The notes beneath the pieces were generated by a model. The model was not told the DNA's origin. It made no database searches and saw nothing but the letters and a program-made list of their open reading frames with translations. Below are positions 1 through 10,800 of a stretch of 64,000 nt of DNA, one piece after another. A program made the translations under genes and the position numbers. The DNA is from Ambrosia x helenae (Eukaryota; Streptophyta; Magnoliopsida; Asterales; Asteraceae), in the NCBI GenBank assembly GCA_030844895.1, contig CM061231.1, positions 158,067,889-158,131,888 on the forward strand, in the 5' to 3' direction. Within the stretch, counting starts at the first letter, position 1; each line of letters begins with the position of its first letter.

Positions 1-2345
1 ATTTTTTATGAAAAGAGTTTTATCAATGGCACCTCTTGTGAAGTTATTTTTGAGTAAAAAGGTTGAAAGTGTATCATACCAGGCTCTTGGAGCCTGTTTG
101 AGCCCATAAAGAGCTTTGTCTAGTTTGTACACCCACTCAGGATGAGAAGGATCCTCAAACCCAGGTGGCTGACAAACATACACTTCCTCTTTTATCTTTC
201 CATACAAAAATGCACTCTTGACATCCATTTGATAAACTTTTATTTCGTTGGAAATGGCATATGCCAGAAATAACCTGATGGCTTCAAGCCTTGCAACTGG
301 AGCAAAGGTTTCATCATAGTCAATTCCTTCTTCTTGAGAGTAACCTTGTACTACCAGTCTTGCCTTGTTCTTTATTATAATACCAGCTTCATCTTGTTTG
401 TTCCTGAAAACCCATCTTGTGCCAATTGGTTGCTTGTTTGGTGGTAAGGGACAGATTTCCCAAACCTGTTGCTTGTTGAATTGAAGCAATTCATCTTGCA
501 TTGCCTGTACCCAATTGTTGTCTTTGAGGCCTTCTTGGTACTTCTTTGGTTCCAACTGTGAAATAAATGCTGAGAATAGACAAAAGTTGGAAAGCTGGTT
601 TCTTGTAAGAACACCTGATGCAATATCACCCATGATTTGATCAAGTGGATGGTCTTTGTGTTCGATCAGTTGTTGTAAACCACTGACGGGTGTTGGTGGC
701 TCATGTTCTTCAAACAAACTACTGAGGTCTATTATATCTCGTTCAGCAGTTTCAGTGTCTTCAGTAGTTGCCGGTGCTGAAGCAGATGTTTGAGTTTGTC
801 CTTCAGTATTTGTTGAATCAGAAGTTTGTGAAACTTCTGATGGTTTTGAAGCTGACTTAATGACTGTTTGAGGAGTCCATGGTGCTGGATCCTCATCATC
901 AAACCTTTGATCACCATAATAAGTAGGTTTGGATGAAGTGACAGTCTTTTCAGGTCCAAAATGGAAGTTGTCAAGGTCAAAGAGTTCAGCAGGATGTGCT
1001 GGAATGAGAGTGTGTTTTGACTCATTGAACTTGACATTCAGTGTTTCTTCTACTATCTTGGTTCTTGAGTTAAAAACCTTGTAGGCTTTTCTAGTTGAGG
1101 AGTAACCAAGAAAGTAACCTGAGTCAACTTTGGCAGCAAACTTTGAAATAGATTCCTTAATGTTCAAGATGAAACATTGACACCCAAAAGCCCTGAAAAA
1201 AGAGATAAGGGGCTTCATTCCATGAAGAACTTCATAGGCAGTCTTTGAATGTCTCTTGACAATAAGAACTCTATTTTGAACATAACATGATGTGTTAACT
1301 GCTTCTGCCCAAAAGTATAAAGGTAGGCCAGAATCAGCTAACATTGTTCTTGCTCCTTCTATTAAAGTTCTGTTCTTCCTTTCTACCACACCATTTTCTT
1401 CAGGAGTTCTGGGAACACTGAATTGTCTAATAATCCCTTTAGACAAACAGAATTCATCTAGAGTTTTGTTCCTGAACTCTGTCCCATTATCACTTCTAAT
1501 GGTTTTGACAGGTAGAGAGTATTGCTTCTCTACTTGTAGAATGAAGAACTTGATGATTTCAGCAGCCTCATCCTTGGAAAATAAGAAGAATACCCATGTA
1601 AATCTTGAGTAGTCATCAATGATGACTAAGCAGTACTTCTTCTTACCAAGGCTCATGATTTTTACAGGCCCAAATAAGTCCATATGGAGTAGTTGAAGAC
1701 ATGCAGTTGTTTTTGATTCTTCAATAGACTTATAGGAGGACTTATGCTGTTTTCCCTTTAAACAGGATACACAGTGTTCTTGACACTGGTATACTTTTAA
1801 GGGTATACCTCTGACCAAGCCCATTTTTGTGACTTTATTTATGGTTTTAAAGTTCACATGGCCAAGTCTCCTGTGCCAGAGATCAGTTTCTGAAGTTGAT
1901 GCCCTTGAGAAGAAACAGGCAGTGTTGTTCAGTACTTTGTCTTTTTCAATGTCCACTGCATAGAGATTGCCACATCTTTTGGCTATTAACAAAGTATGAT
2001 CTTCAATAATCTTCTCTATCAACTTCTGACCTTCTGGTGATATGATCTTGCATGCTGTCTTTGTGAAAAAGGAAGAATATCCTTTATCACACATTTGTGA
2101 CACACTTAGCAAGTTGTACTCAAGGTTTTCAACCAGATTGACCTTGTCAAACTGTATTTTGCCAGAGGAGACATTGCCATGTCCTAGCACATATCCCTTA
2201 GCATTGTTCCCAAAGGATACAGATCCATCTCTTTGACTGATAAAATTGTTTATCAGGTATCTGCATCCTGTCATGTGCATTGAGCCTCCACTGTCTACAT
2301 ACCAAATGCTATTTAAGCCTCTGGAAACTCTCTGCACAAGATAGC
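1..2345 (-). CDS. copia pol: protease, integrase and N-terminal reverse transcriptase (partial)
   Basis: The minus frame is open, as far as I can follow it, from about 2320 to position 1 and continues outside. Protease is marked by a W-Y-V-D-S-G-G motif around 2284-2304 (the usual DSG active site) followed by M-H-M-T-G. Integrase follows with the HHCC finger (WHRRLGH ... CVSCLKG, about 1770-1885), the catalytic region with DLFGP, DDYSR and SDNGTEF, and the EENGVVERKNR segment near 1370-1400 that holds the catalytic glutamate. The RT domain starts near 450 with WVFRNK, includes QMDVKSAFLYGKI near 210-245 and YGLKQAPRAW near 70-110. The YVDD catalytic box would fall just outside the left edge. 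Its product would make and integrate element cDNA. It has no start codon of its own and depends on the broken upstream frame. Confidence 0.9.
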
Positions 2346-2348
2346 AAA

Positions 2349-3221
2349 TCAGTTAGATTTAGGAACCCAAGCCAGTTTGGCTTTGGGTTTGCTCTTGAGA
2401 ACATTTACAGTTTGTTCTTGACCAAGTTGAGAAATCCATGTCTTTTTGGCAATGGATTTTTCATTAAGAACAATGGTGGTATCCTTTTGAGGACCACCAT
2501 CAACTTTGGTCATCAGTAGTTGTACCAAGTTCATAAGATCTTTAATCTCAGCAGTTTGTGAAACTGCTAATGATTCAGGTCTAACTACTGAAAGAGAATT
2601 TTGAGAAAAAGACTTTTGTTGAGATTTTGTCTTTTTCTGAGAAAAGGTGTTTGCTGGTTGTTGTTTCTTGGGAGAAAAAGTTTTTACATAATCATTTTTG
2701 ATTTGTTTTCCCACAACCAGTTGTTGATTTTTCTTGTTGAACTGAATACCTTTTCTATATCTGCAAAATTCTGTTTTGTGGTTGAACAGACCACAAATTT
2801 CACATTCTTTTGTCTTTTCTTTCAAAGACAAGTTTCTGACTGTTTTGATTGGTTTTAGGTCATCAGTAGTTTTCAGGTTCTCAACTCCTGATGTAGTTGA
2901 AACTACTGATGGCTTAAAGTCAGATTTAATCAGTACTTCTAAAGAACTTTCTTTGTGTGTTTTTAGAAAGTTTTCATGGAAAGATGTGCATTCTTCCTCT
3001 TCATAAGTTTCACATGAAACAATTTTTCTCCCATCTTCAGTAGTTTTTGGAGAAAAATCTGTTGGTGTTTCAGTGTGATTGTACCCTATGCCAAACCTAA
3101 CATTTGAAGCACTTTTTTTGTTTAGCAATAATTGGTACCCCTTACAAGATTCCACCCATTTTTCACATGTGACCTTGGTGTCAGCAAGCTCTTGTCTGAC
3201 ATTTCCTAGGTTATTTATCAT
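2349..3221 (-). pseudogene. copia gag C-terminal / pre-protease region, frame-shifted from gag
   Basis: A 290-codon open frame lies between gag and protease but in a different frame from both. It contains a second zinc-knuckle-like CX2CX4HX4C motif (CEICGLFNHKTEFC, near 2762-2805) and a lysine/serine-rich tail ending in WVPKSN just before a TGA stop at 2349-2351. The in-frame coding continues upstream of its first ATG to about 3300, where one base seems to be missing from an A-rich run relative to the gag frame. After the TGA the frame reads a few codons (FAILCRE) before a further one-base shift leads into the protease frame. I read this as a decayed piece of one long gag-pol frame, although a stop just before protease could also be a recoding site. 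Confidence 0.75.
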
Positions 3222-3352
3222 GATTTTAATTTGTGCTTGGGTTTCAATAGCAGTGTTAGTTAATTTAGAAACTTCTTTTGTTTTTGCAGAAAGTTTCTTT
3301 CTAAATCACATTTCATCTGAGTGAATTTTCTCTCAGAATCATTTGCTTTTCC

Positions 3353-4912
3353 TTATAAGTGCACATTTGTCTCTCTTATGAGAGCAAAAGATTCTTTGCA
3401 TGAATTTGAACACAGTTTTGTCAAAGATTCTTTTGATACCTGTGACAAGGCAGATTTTGAGGAGCATCCCTCAAATGCCATTAAGGCAAAGTTCTTTCTG
3501 CCATTGTCAGGCTCTCCCCAGTTGATGTCAAACATTTTGTTGTCTGCATCAGGATTGCACTCTGTGGTGTCAAAAGGAAGACTGTTCCAGTCAACATACC
3601 CCGAAGTAAATAAACTTTGTTGAGAGGGTTGCTGTTGCTGTGGAGGTTGTTGAGCAGCTGGAAAGGGAGGGATTGATTGTTGGCTCTGCATCTGTTGAGC
3701 AGGCATCTGTACATATTGTACTTGTGGCACATATTGGTGTTGTGGAGCTTGTGCCTGTACAAAATGTGCACTCCCTTGTATTCCATTATTCCTGTTATAA
3801 TTGGGGTTAAAATTGTTTCCAGACTGAGATTGGTTAAAGCCAGAGCTTCTACACTCTCTAGCAAAGTGTCCCAACTTTTGACACTTGTGACATCTAAGTT
3901 TAGATTTGTCAAAACCAATTTTTGTTGAACTGTTAAGTCCTGGAAACTTCCTTCCTGACCTTTTGTAAAATTTATTTGTTTTTAAACCTAACATGGCCAG
4001 TTGGTGCAAAATATCCATTTCTTCTAGGTCATCACTGCTGAAACTATTTAAATCATCCATGATAAAACACATGTTATCAGCAGTTTGACCAAAGTCATTA
4101 TTGTCATAACTTGGGAATGATCTTTCAGATGAGATCCCAGCAATTATGTCAATGTGGTCAAAAGATCCAAAACTATTTGAACAAGTTGGTGAGTCTTGTC
4201 CCAATAGTGCTGTATTACCTGGTAGATAGTCATCAACAGTTTTGCCAGTACTTTGTAACTTTTTCTTTTGATCAATTTCTCTCTCAAAAGTAAGTAATCT
4301 CCCATGAAGTTTTGTAAGAGTGAGGGAGCTAAAGTCTGGTGAAGATCTTAAGACTATAGAGTATGTTTCCCATTTTTCAGGTAAAGACCTTAAAAATCTA
4401 TGAAGCATAGATACAGTTGTGTAGGTCTGACCATTTAGTTTTAGCTCAGATATTAATGAGGAAAATCTTTCAAATTGCTGTGTTAAAGTTTCCCCATTAA
4501 TGTGAGCAAAAGTTTCATATTGTTGAGCCAAAATTTCTCTGGTGTTGGCAATCACCTCTTCAGTTCCTCCAAACTGTTCTTTTAGGCAGTCCCAAAGCTC
4601 TTTGGCACTATCACAATGTAATAGGCCAGAGTAGATTTCATTTGGGAGTGCCATTGCCAACATAGAGAAAGCTTTTGCATCAAGCTCAAGTTTTAGGAAA
4701 TCATCATCAGTATAGTCTTTTGGGTCTTTTGGAATCTCTTCTTTAGTTTCAAGATTTATATTTACTGGTTTATGAGGACCATATATCACAGATTTCCAGT
4801 AACCTGTGTTGGTCTGTGATAAGGTATGTGCCATTCTCTTTTGCCAGATGTTATATTCATTTCTTACTAGCATGGCAGGTTTAGTGGCAGAACCAGTATT
4901 ATGAGGATCCAT
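3353..4912 (-). CDS. copia gag (capsid/nucleocapsid), prematurely stopped
   Basis: A 519-codon frame starts MDPHNTGSATKPAML about 140 bases downstream of the PBS, the normal place for gag. It contains the DUF4219/UBN2-type gag core: the LVRNEYNIWQKRM stretch (about residues 15-27), the A-K-E-L-W-D-C-L motif (103-110) and the L-P-E-K-W-E-T segment (177-183). A CCHC zinc knuckle begins at residue 341 (CHKCQKLGHFAREC), followed by a Q/P-rich region. The product would form the particle that packages element RNA. The stop TAA at 3353-3355 is probably a mutation, because the same frame stays open for about 15 codons beyond it with gag-like charged sequence, until the frameshift near 3300. Confidence 0.88.
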   Translation of the reverse strand: MDPHNTGSATKPAMLVRNEYNIWQKRMAHTLSQTNTGYWKSVIYGPHKPVNINLETKEEIPKDPKDYTDDDFLKLELDAKAFSMLAMALPNEIYSGLLHCDSAKELWDCLKEQFGGTEEVIANTREILAQQYETFAHINGETLTQQFERFSSLISELKLNGQTYTTVSMLHRFLRSLPEKWETYSIVLRSSPDFSSLTLTKLHGRLLTFEREIDQKKKLQSTGKTVDDYLPGNTALLGQDSPTCSNSFGSFDHIDIIAGISSERSFPSYDNNDFGQTADNMCFIMDDLNSFSSDDLEEMDILHQLAMLGLKTNKFYKRSGRKFPGLNSSTKIGFDKSKLRCHKCQKLGHFARECRSSGFNQSQSGNNFNPNYNRNNGIQGSAHFVQAQAPQHQYVPQVQYVQMPAQQMQSQQSIPPFPAAQQPPQQQQPSQQSLFTSGYVDWNSLPFDTTECNPDADNKMFDINWGEPDNGRKNFALMAFEGCSSKSALSQVSKESLTKLCSNSCKESFALIRETNVHL

Positions 4913-5052
4913 TTTAAAGAGTATTGATTTGTCAAATATCTCTTAAAGTGATGGATGTTGATAAAAGTGAGCTTATAATCCTTTATTGAATATCAATAAG
5001 AGCCTGTGTCTGATTCTCAATGTGTTAGATTGATATGTGATCAGATAAACCA

Positions 5053-5066
5053 GTGCTCTGATACCA
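5053..5066 (-). other. primer-binding site of copia A (initiator Met-tRNA type)
   Basis: The minus strand reads TGGTATCAGAGCAC, the usual plant copia primer-binding site complementary to the 3' end of initiator Met-tRNA, two bases inside the LTR. Reverse transcription would start here. Confidence 0.9.
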
Positions 5067-5068
5067 AT

Positions 5069-5765
5069 TGTTGGATCAGTATTGCTCTTTTATATGAACT
5101 TGCTAGTGAACACTTAAGTGTTTAGCAAGTTCTTGATCAGTGATAGCACAACGGAATGTTATGAGTTTAAAGCTACACTTATCAACAGGAGTTATTACTC
5201 CCCCTGGATTCAAGAACTAATAAATGATAAGTATTTATTGAGAATCTAAGTATTGAATGAGAATGAAACACTTCGACAGATTCTCAATAAACATGAAATG
5301 GAAATAACAATAATATGAGTTGAAGGATTTCTGTATTAAAAATCAATATCTAAAACAAAAGGATGAACCCTTCTATTTATAGACTTTACAAATACATGAA
5401 CCTTGTCAAAAAGCAAGTTCAGAAACAAGTTGCAACAAGTTGCAGTCTTGGAACTTGTACATAAAGCAAAAAGAAATACTAAAGTAATAAACTACTGATA
5501 CAAAAAGGCAGTGGAAAAGATCTTCATGTAAGTACTGATGAATGACAAACTACTGATGAGTAGTTTGTCTTCAGTAGTTCTTCAGTAGAAGTGTCTGGTT
5601 TGAACTTCAGAACTTCTGATGACTTTTCTTCTTCAGCACTTGTGAATCTCTTCTTCAGCAGTTTGATCCTTCTTCTTCAGCAGTTCTATACTTAGAGTAT
5701 TTTGACAGAAGTGAATTAGACTAAGGTTTGCAAAAGTGGTTTCACCAATCCTTTTTGTCCTAACA
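5069..5765 (-). repeat. 5' LTR of copia element A
   Basis: The plus-strand sequence begins TGTTGGATCAG directly beside the PBS and ends CCTAACA at 5765, giving a TG...CA type LTR of 697 bp with short imperfect inverted ends. The matching LTR is beyond the left edge, so the right boundary rests on the terminal CA only and no target-site duplication can be tested. The five bases after it are TTCTT. The interior is AT-rich with repeated CTACTGAT/CAGTAGTT words near 5480-5600. Confidence 0.8.
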
Positions 5766-5939
5766 TTCTTCGACCTTTGTTTCAAGAATTGGGTTTTTAC
5801 AGTGGAATTGGAAAGGGAATGGAGATGGTAGTGGTGGTTTGAACCTGAGAGATGCAGGGGAGGGGGAGTTAAAGATTTTTTTTTATTTAAAGGCAAGAAA
5901 AGAAATAAAAATTTTAAAATAAATAAAGTATACAAAATG

Positions 5940-6150
5940 TCCAAAATGCCCTCGATTTCCTAGGCAAAAAGTCATAAATACCCTCCAACTTAACGTCAAC
6001 ATTTAACTGGGTTAGTGTTAGGGATGAATGTGGCAAAAAAAAAAAAATGTAAAACAGAAGGACCTAGATTTAAAAGGTTTGGGTTTTGGACTGAAGTAGC
6101 AAAAGTGACCAAACCTTAGGGATGATTTTGGCTATTAACTCATTTTTTTT
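5940..6150. mobile_element. one terminal arm of a MULE-like TIR element (relic)
   Basis: A conserved-looking, A-run-rich segment ends with a GATTTTGGCTATTAACTC type terminus near 6120-6140. It resembles in style the long terminal inverted arms of the element at 7424-8636 (GAGTTAAT... ends, then text about a per-base repeated GG-rich interior). No opposite arm is visible; it may have been lost when copia A inserted at 5765. This is a weak call based on architecture only. Confidence 0.35.
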
Positions 6151-7423
6151 TTATTTATGCTTTGTTTAACCAATGGTAAGTAAAAATACCTAGCGAGTGG
6201 GAGAGTAAAGTTTAGCTGGTTGTGCTACGACAGGGTGGATGATGATGATCGGTCGAAAAATGGTAAGTGATGGTGTGCGATTGATCAGTGTAGTGGGTGT
6301 TGGTGGTCAACATGATCGTTTATTTGGTCAAAAAGTGGGGTTTCTTAATTTAATTTGTGTTTTTCAAAGTTTGATTTGGGGTGGAAGGAGATGATTGAGG
6401 TGGAAAGAAGATGATGGAAGTGGGTTGGAAGAAGATGATGGAGGTGAGAAGATGGGTTTTTTTTTTTTTTTAATTCTTTAATTTAAAGTTACATTTATTT
6501 TAATTAAAATCCTTATTTTATTATTAAATAAAAAACATTTTTAAGGTAGTGATTTAAGGTTATGCTGTCTTCAAATTAGTTACTATTTCAGGGTAGTAAC
6601 TCGGGATAATGATATATAGATTGAAGAAAATCATGGTACATTAGGATGGCTGGCCTAAGTATCTGGTTTTATATGTGATCATGGCAATTTTTTATTGGAA
6701 TTTTGGAATCATATATGTGATAAAAAGTACAAATAGATAGTCAAATTAATAGTAGAAAAAACACAATAATAGTTTAATAATGAAGATAAAAACTACTAGC
6801 ATACAAACATTACAAAATACAAGTATCATTGAGCCATCATTTTCACCCTCGTGCGACAAGATTTGTACCATACAAGAGCAGCTTTTCCCTATGAAATTCT
6901 TAATTTTAAAGACATATTAATATATTAACTTAAATATATCTCTAATCACTCGGTATTTAACACAGTGTTGTATATTTTTCTTTTCTTATGTTTCTCTATA
7001 ATTTTATATCTTTAGTTATACTAGCTTTCTGACTATTTAATTACACTGTTTAATGAAGATTTTTTGGGCCAAAACTCTTGTTGAAAGCAAACTTTTTGTC
7101 CACACGAATGGACGAAATTTTTTACCCACATTGCACTATTCTCAGACCTTACTAATAACTTTGCTATTTTGTGATACTTACTAAATTCGGTTATCATTGT
7201 TGTTTACCGTTTAGTGAATATACCCAATCCAATCATTATAAACTCGAGCTCCACCACATAACCATACGAGTTGATATAGTTACTTGTAATTTTGCATCCA
7301 ATATGGAAAAAAGTTCTATTTATATTGTATTTATCATAAGCCTCGGCTTGTTGACTCGGCATCTGAATCTTAATAATGTTTTGATTTTTTTTTTTTTTTT
7401 TATACAAGTCTACAATAAAAAAA

Positions 7424-7691
7424 GAGTTAATTGCAGTTTTCGTCCCTGTGGTTTGCTTAAACTAACAGGTTCAGCCCAGGCTTAACACCCTGAGTATCTG
7501 TGGTTTCATTTTCTAACAGTTTACATCCCTCGACCTAACGGCCGTTAGTTGTTCCGTTAGTTTTTGGGTAAATTGACTAATATACCCCCATCTTCTCCAA
7601 CCACCACCTACAACACCACCTGCAACACCAATCACCACCACCACCACCTGCAACACCACCTTCATTCCAACAAACCCTAAAAATTTATAGA

Positions 7692-7741
<50 letters not shown>

Positions 7742-8636
7742 GAATAAAATAAGAATGGTTGGTCGATAACGGAGATGTCAGAGGACCAGGTGGTGTCGAT
7801 TCTGGTGCTGTTGCCCCTTGAATCCATCGTGTGTTTTGGGATGAGCTGCAAGAAGACCCTAACCCTCACTCGCTCCTCCCAGCCTCTGTGAAAGTCAATA
7901 TGCGCTAGGGACTACGGTCACTCCATCGACAGGGGCAGGGACAGAGAAAGGGACTGGAAGCGACTGTACCAACGCCTCCGTAACCTCGATGGAGTCTCAT
8001 GTTTCAATCTGAATATGAATATTAATAGGATTAAGATCCAGAACTGGAGATTGGAAGCTCCGGTGAGATGTTTGTGAGTTGAGTAGGTGAAGAATATAAT
8101 AGATTATTATGGAGGTTAATGGAGACCACCAGACGCCATTAATGGCGACCAAATAAGGTCATGGGCAATGGGTTGTTTCGTGACCCGTCTTAATCGGTGG
8201 TGATGGTGGGCTGGTGGTGGTGGTGGACTGGTGGTGGAGGTGTTGGGAGATCGTGTTGAACGGTGGTGATGGTGGACTGGTGGTGGTGGTGGTGGGTTTT
8301 AATTATGGATCTGTTGTTTGGTGGCCGCCGGAGGAGGAGTTCGGCCGGAGAAGAGACTGGTTGGTGGAGGAGAGAGGAGATGGTGAGGAGAGGGAGGGTG
8401 GGGTGGTGGTGGTGGGTGTTGCATGTGGTGGTGGTGGTGATTGGTGTTGCAGGTGGTGGTTGGAGAAGATGGGGGTATATTAGTCAATTTACCCAAAAAC
8501 TAACGGAACAACTAACGGCCGTTAGGTCGAGGGATGTAAACTGTTAGAAAATGAAACCACAGGTACTCAGGGTGTTAAGCCTGGGCTGAACCTGTTAGTT
8601 TAGGCAAACCACGGGGACGAAAACTGCAATTAACTC
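7424..8636. mobile_element. non-autonomous TIR transposon with about 200-bp inverted arms
   Basis: The left end GAGTTAATTGCAGTTTTCGT and right end are inverted copies that can be followed for roughly 200 bp each (7424-7650 and 8420-8636), including the internal marker CTAACGGCCGTTAG. Both sides carry the same 8-bp flank TAAAAAAA (7416-7423 and 8637-8644). Because the flank is an A run, the duplication could be read as 8 or 9 bp, so hAT or Mutator-like origin is unresolved; the long arms favour Mutator-like. The interior has an (AAT)n microsatellite (7691-7741), GGT-rich low-complexity DNA, and a GC-richer stretch at about 7760-8010 that could be captured gene sequence. Confidence 0.85.
7760..8010 (+). 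pseudogene. possible captured gene fragment inside the TIR element
   Basis: This stretch is more GC-rich and less repetitive than its surroundings. Plus-strand reading gives short coherent peptide runs, for example VFWDELQEDPNPHSLLP and, after a frame change, SIDRGRDRERDWKRLYQRL, separated by stops. I do not recognise the source gene. It could be a host exon picked up by the element, as Pack-MULEs do, or chance. Confidence 0.3.
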
Positions 8637-9491
8637 TAAAAAAACGAACAACAATATTAAATCGTACAAGACTAAAATTTCACAAAATTATCGAACCATC
8701 AAGGTATACGAAGAATCAAGGATGTAAATTTATATGAGCAAATTAACAAGTGAGTCACATTTAGGGTATGTTTGGCAAAACTAGCTGGTAGTTGTAAGCT
8801 GAAAACTGATAGCTGTTGGCTGGAAGCTAGAGGCTGGTAGCTGTAGCTTTTTAAATATATTCTGTTGTTTGGCAAAGTAGCTGGAGTTTTTAATAAAATG
8901 TAAAATGACCAAAATGGGCATTAACTAAAAGCTTGTATGCAAGTTTTTTTTATTATAGAATGGGTATTTGTGTTATTTACTTATTCAAAACTTGTAGCTA
9001 GCAGGATTTTTTTCTTAAACGCTTGTACTAGTAGCTTTTCAATATATACTACAACAGAGGGGACCTTTAGCGGCAACCAAAGTCGCCGCTAAAACCCCAC
9101 CTTTAGCGGCGACTCAATCTTTAGTGGCGACGGTCGCTGCTAAATGTCCCGTCGGTAAAAAATGGTGCCTAATGCCCCTTGTCGCCGCTAATGCTTTTTT
9201 TCCACGTGGCATTCTTTTTTTTTATTATTATTTTTGCCACGTGTCATGCCACGTGGCAAAAATCTGTGCAATCTGGTCTTTTTTTTCCTGCTACCTTTGT
9301 TCACAAACGCACAATCAAGCAAAATAATAAGAAAACTAATTAACCAAACATACAAACATTTACATATATATAAACATACCAACTTTAACCAACATTCGTC
9401 TAAACATACCAACAAAAAAAAAACAAACATACCAATATTTACATTTAAGCATAAATATTATAAATCGTACCATTCTTACAAAAACGCCTAA

Positions 9492-9640
9492 ACATCTTCG
9501 CCTTCGTCGTTGTCATGATCGCCATTATTGCCGCTACCGCCTTGATTTCCAAAGTTTTGTGATTGGAATAATTGACTACACATTTGGAACATTTGCGCTT
9601 GGAATTGAGGATTCACCATCATCGCATTAATTTGTTCCTA
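9492..9640 (-). pseudogene. last exon of a CACTA transposase-type gene
   Basis: The minus strand opens after a TTTGTAG acceptor near 9640 with EQINAMMVNPQFQAQMF, a Q/N/G-rich tail and an acidic end (DNDEGEDV) before TAG at about 9492. The tail is shared, with changes, by the copy at 49440-49597. Upstream exons are missing here, so no functional product is expected. The role (transposase-associated Transposase_24 type protein) is inferred from the fuller copy. Confidence 0.65.
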
Positions 9641-10375
9641 CAAATATATTTATACCAAAAGGGTCAAATATCATATTTACTAAACATATTTATACTAAAC
9701 GGGTCAAATATTAACATTTAGCAAACATACTTACACCAAATGGGTCAAACTACAAACATATACCAAATGGGTCAATTATCAACATTTAAATTAGAAATAT
9801 ATCAAATGGGTCAAATATCTTATTTACTAAACATATTTATACCAAATGGGTCAACTATCAACAAATAAACTATAAATATATACCAAATGAGTAAAATATC
9901 CTATTTACTAAACATATTTATATCAAACGGGTCAAATATTAAAATTTAGCAAACATACATACACCAAATGGGTCAAACTACAAACATATACCAAATGGGT
10001 CAACTATCAACATTTAAACTACAAATATATACCAAATTGGTCAAATATCTTATTTACTAAACATATTTATACCAAATGGGTCAACTATCAACAAATAAAC
10101 TATAAATATATACCAAATGGGTCAAATATCTTATTTACTAAACATATTTATACCAAATGGGTCAACTATCAACAAATAAACTACAAATATATACCAAATG
10201 GGTCAAATATCCTATTTAATAAACATATTTATATCAAATGGGTCAACTACCAACAAATAAACTACAAATATATACCAAATGGGTCAACTACCAACAAATA
10301 AACTACAAATATATACCAAATGGGCCAACTACCAACAAATAAACTACAAATACATGCCTATTTACACACATACAA
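9640..10375. repeat. tandem repeats in the CACTA intron
   Basis: Irregular repeats contain the words ATATACCAAATGGGTCAA, CTATCAACAAATAAACTA and TATTTACTAAACATATTTAT, with a larger period of about 80 bp. About nine units are visible. The same array in inverted orientation fills 48880-49440 of the other CACTA copy, so it belongs to the element and not to the host site. Confidence 0.85.
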
Positions 10376-10434
10376 ACCTATATACTAACAATATAAAGCA
10401 TAAATACTAAAAAAAATAATTAGCGGTGGCTACT

Positions 10435-10800
10435 AACCGGTATTAGCGGTGAATCTTTAGCCGGTTTGGTAGATCGGAGCTTCCTACAACTCATATTATT
10501 ATAAAATAAAACAAATTAAACATACTTCATGTAAAAAACAAAAAAAAATAAGAAAAAAAAAAACTCACCCTACGGTCTGGGAAAGGAGGAGTGGCCGGTG
10601 GTGTGTTGTTCCAGTGGTGGTGGCTGGTCTGGTGGTGGTGTGGTGGTCCGGTGGTGGTGGGGGTCTGGAGGTGAGCGGAGGATTTAGGTGGTGGTGGTGA
10701 GATGAAGAGATGGAGAAAGAGGAGAGCGAGAAAGTGTCGAGAGAGCAGAAAGGGAAAAAGCGGCAGGAGGGAAAGAAGAAGGGTTTGGCGGTTTATTTTT
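10435..10800. other. CACTA 5' internal region, no gene seen
   Basis: GGTGG-rich and GAGA-rich DNA next to the right CACTA terminus. I see no long frame. It probably represents the promoter and leader side of the lost transposase gene on the minus strand. Confidence 0.4.

Larger units (their letters stand above)
1..5765 (-). mobile_element. Ty1/copia LTR retrotransposon A, 5' part, truncated by window edge
   Basis: Reading on the minus strand from right to left, the element has a 5' LTR (5069-5765), a primer-binding site (5053-5066), gag (from 4912), a long pre-protease region, protease, integrase and the first part of reverse transcriptase, which runs off position 1. The order protease-integrase-RT is that of Ty1/copia. 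The very long gag-to-protease region, about 850 codons with a predicted coiled-coil stretch and two CCHC knuckles, suggests the SIRE/Maximus lineage; that is inference. Gag carries a stop and a frameshift near 3300-3355, and there is a stop plus frameshift at about 2325-2351, so this copy probably cannot make a continuous polyprotein. The second LTR lies outside the window, so age cannot be estimated here. Confidence 0.93.

Noticed and set aside
1292..3623. Plus-strand open frames across copia A
   Set aside because: They are the antisense of gag and pol; the minus frames carry all the conserved motifs.
8214..8547. Open frames rich in V/W/G
   Set aside because: They are translations of GGTGG low-complexity DNA and of the terminal arm of the TIR element; the antisense frames are equally artificial.
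9640..10375. CRISPR array
   Set aside because: The repeats are irregular, AT-rich, without unique spacers of constant length, and lie in a plant CACTA intron; plants have no CRISPR arrays.
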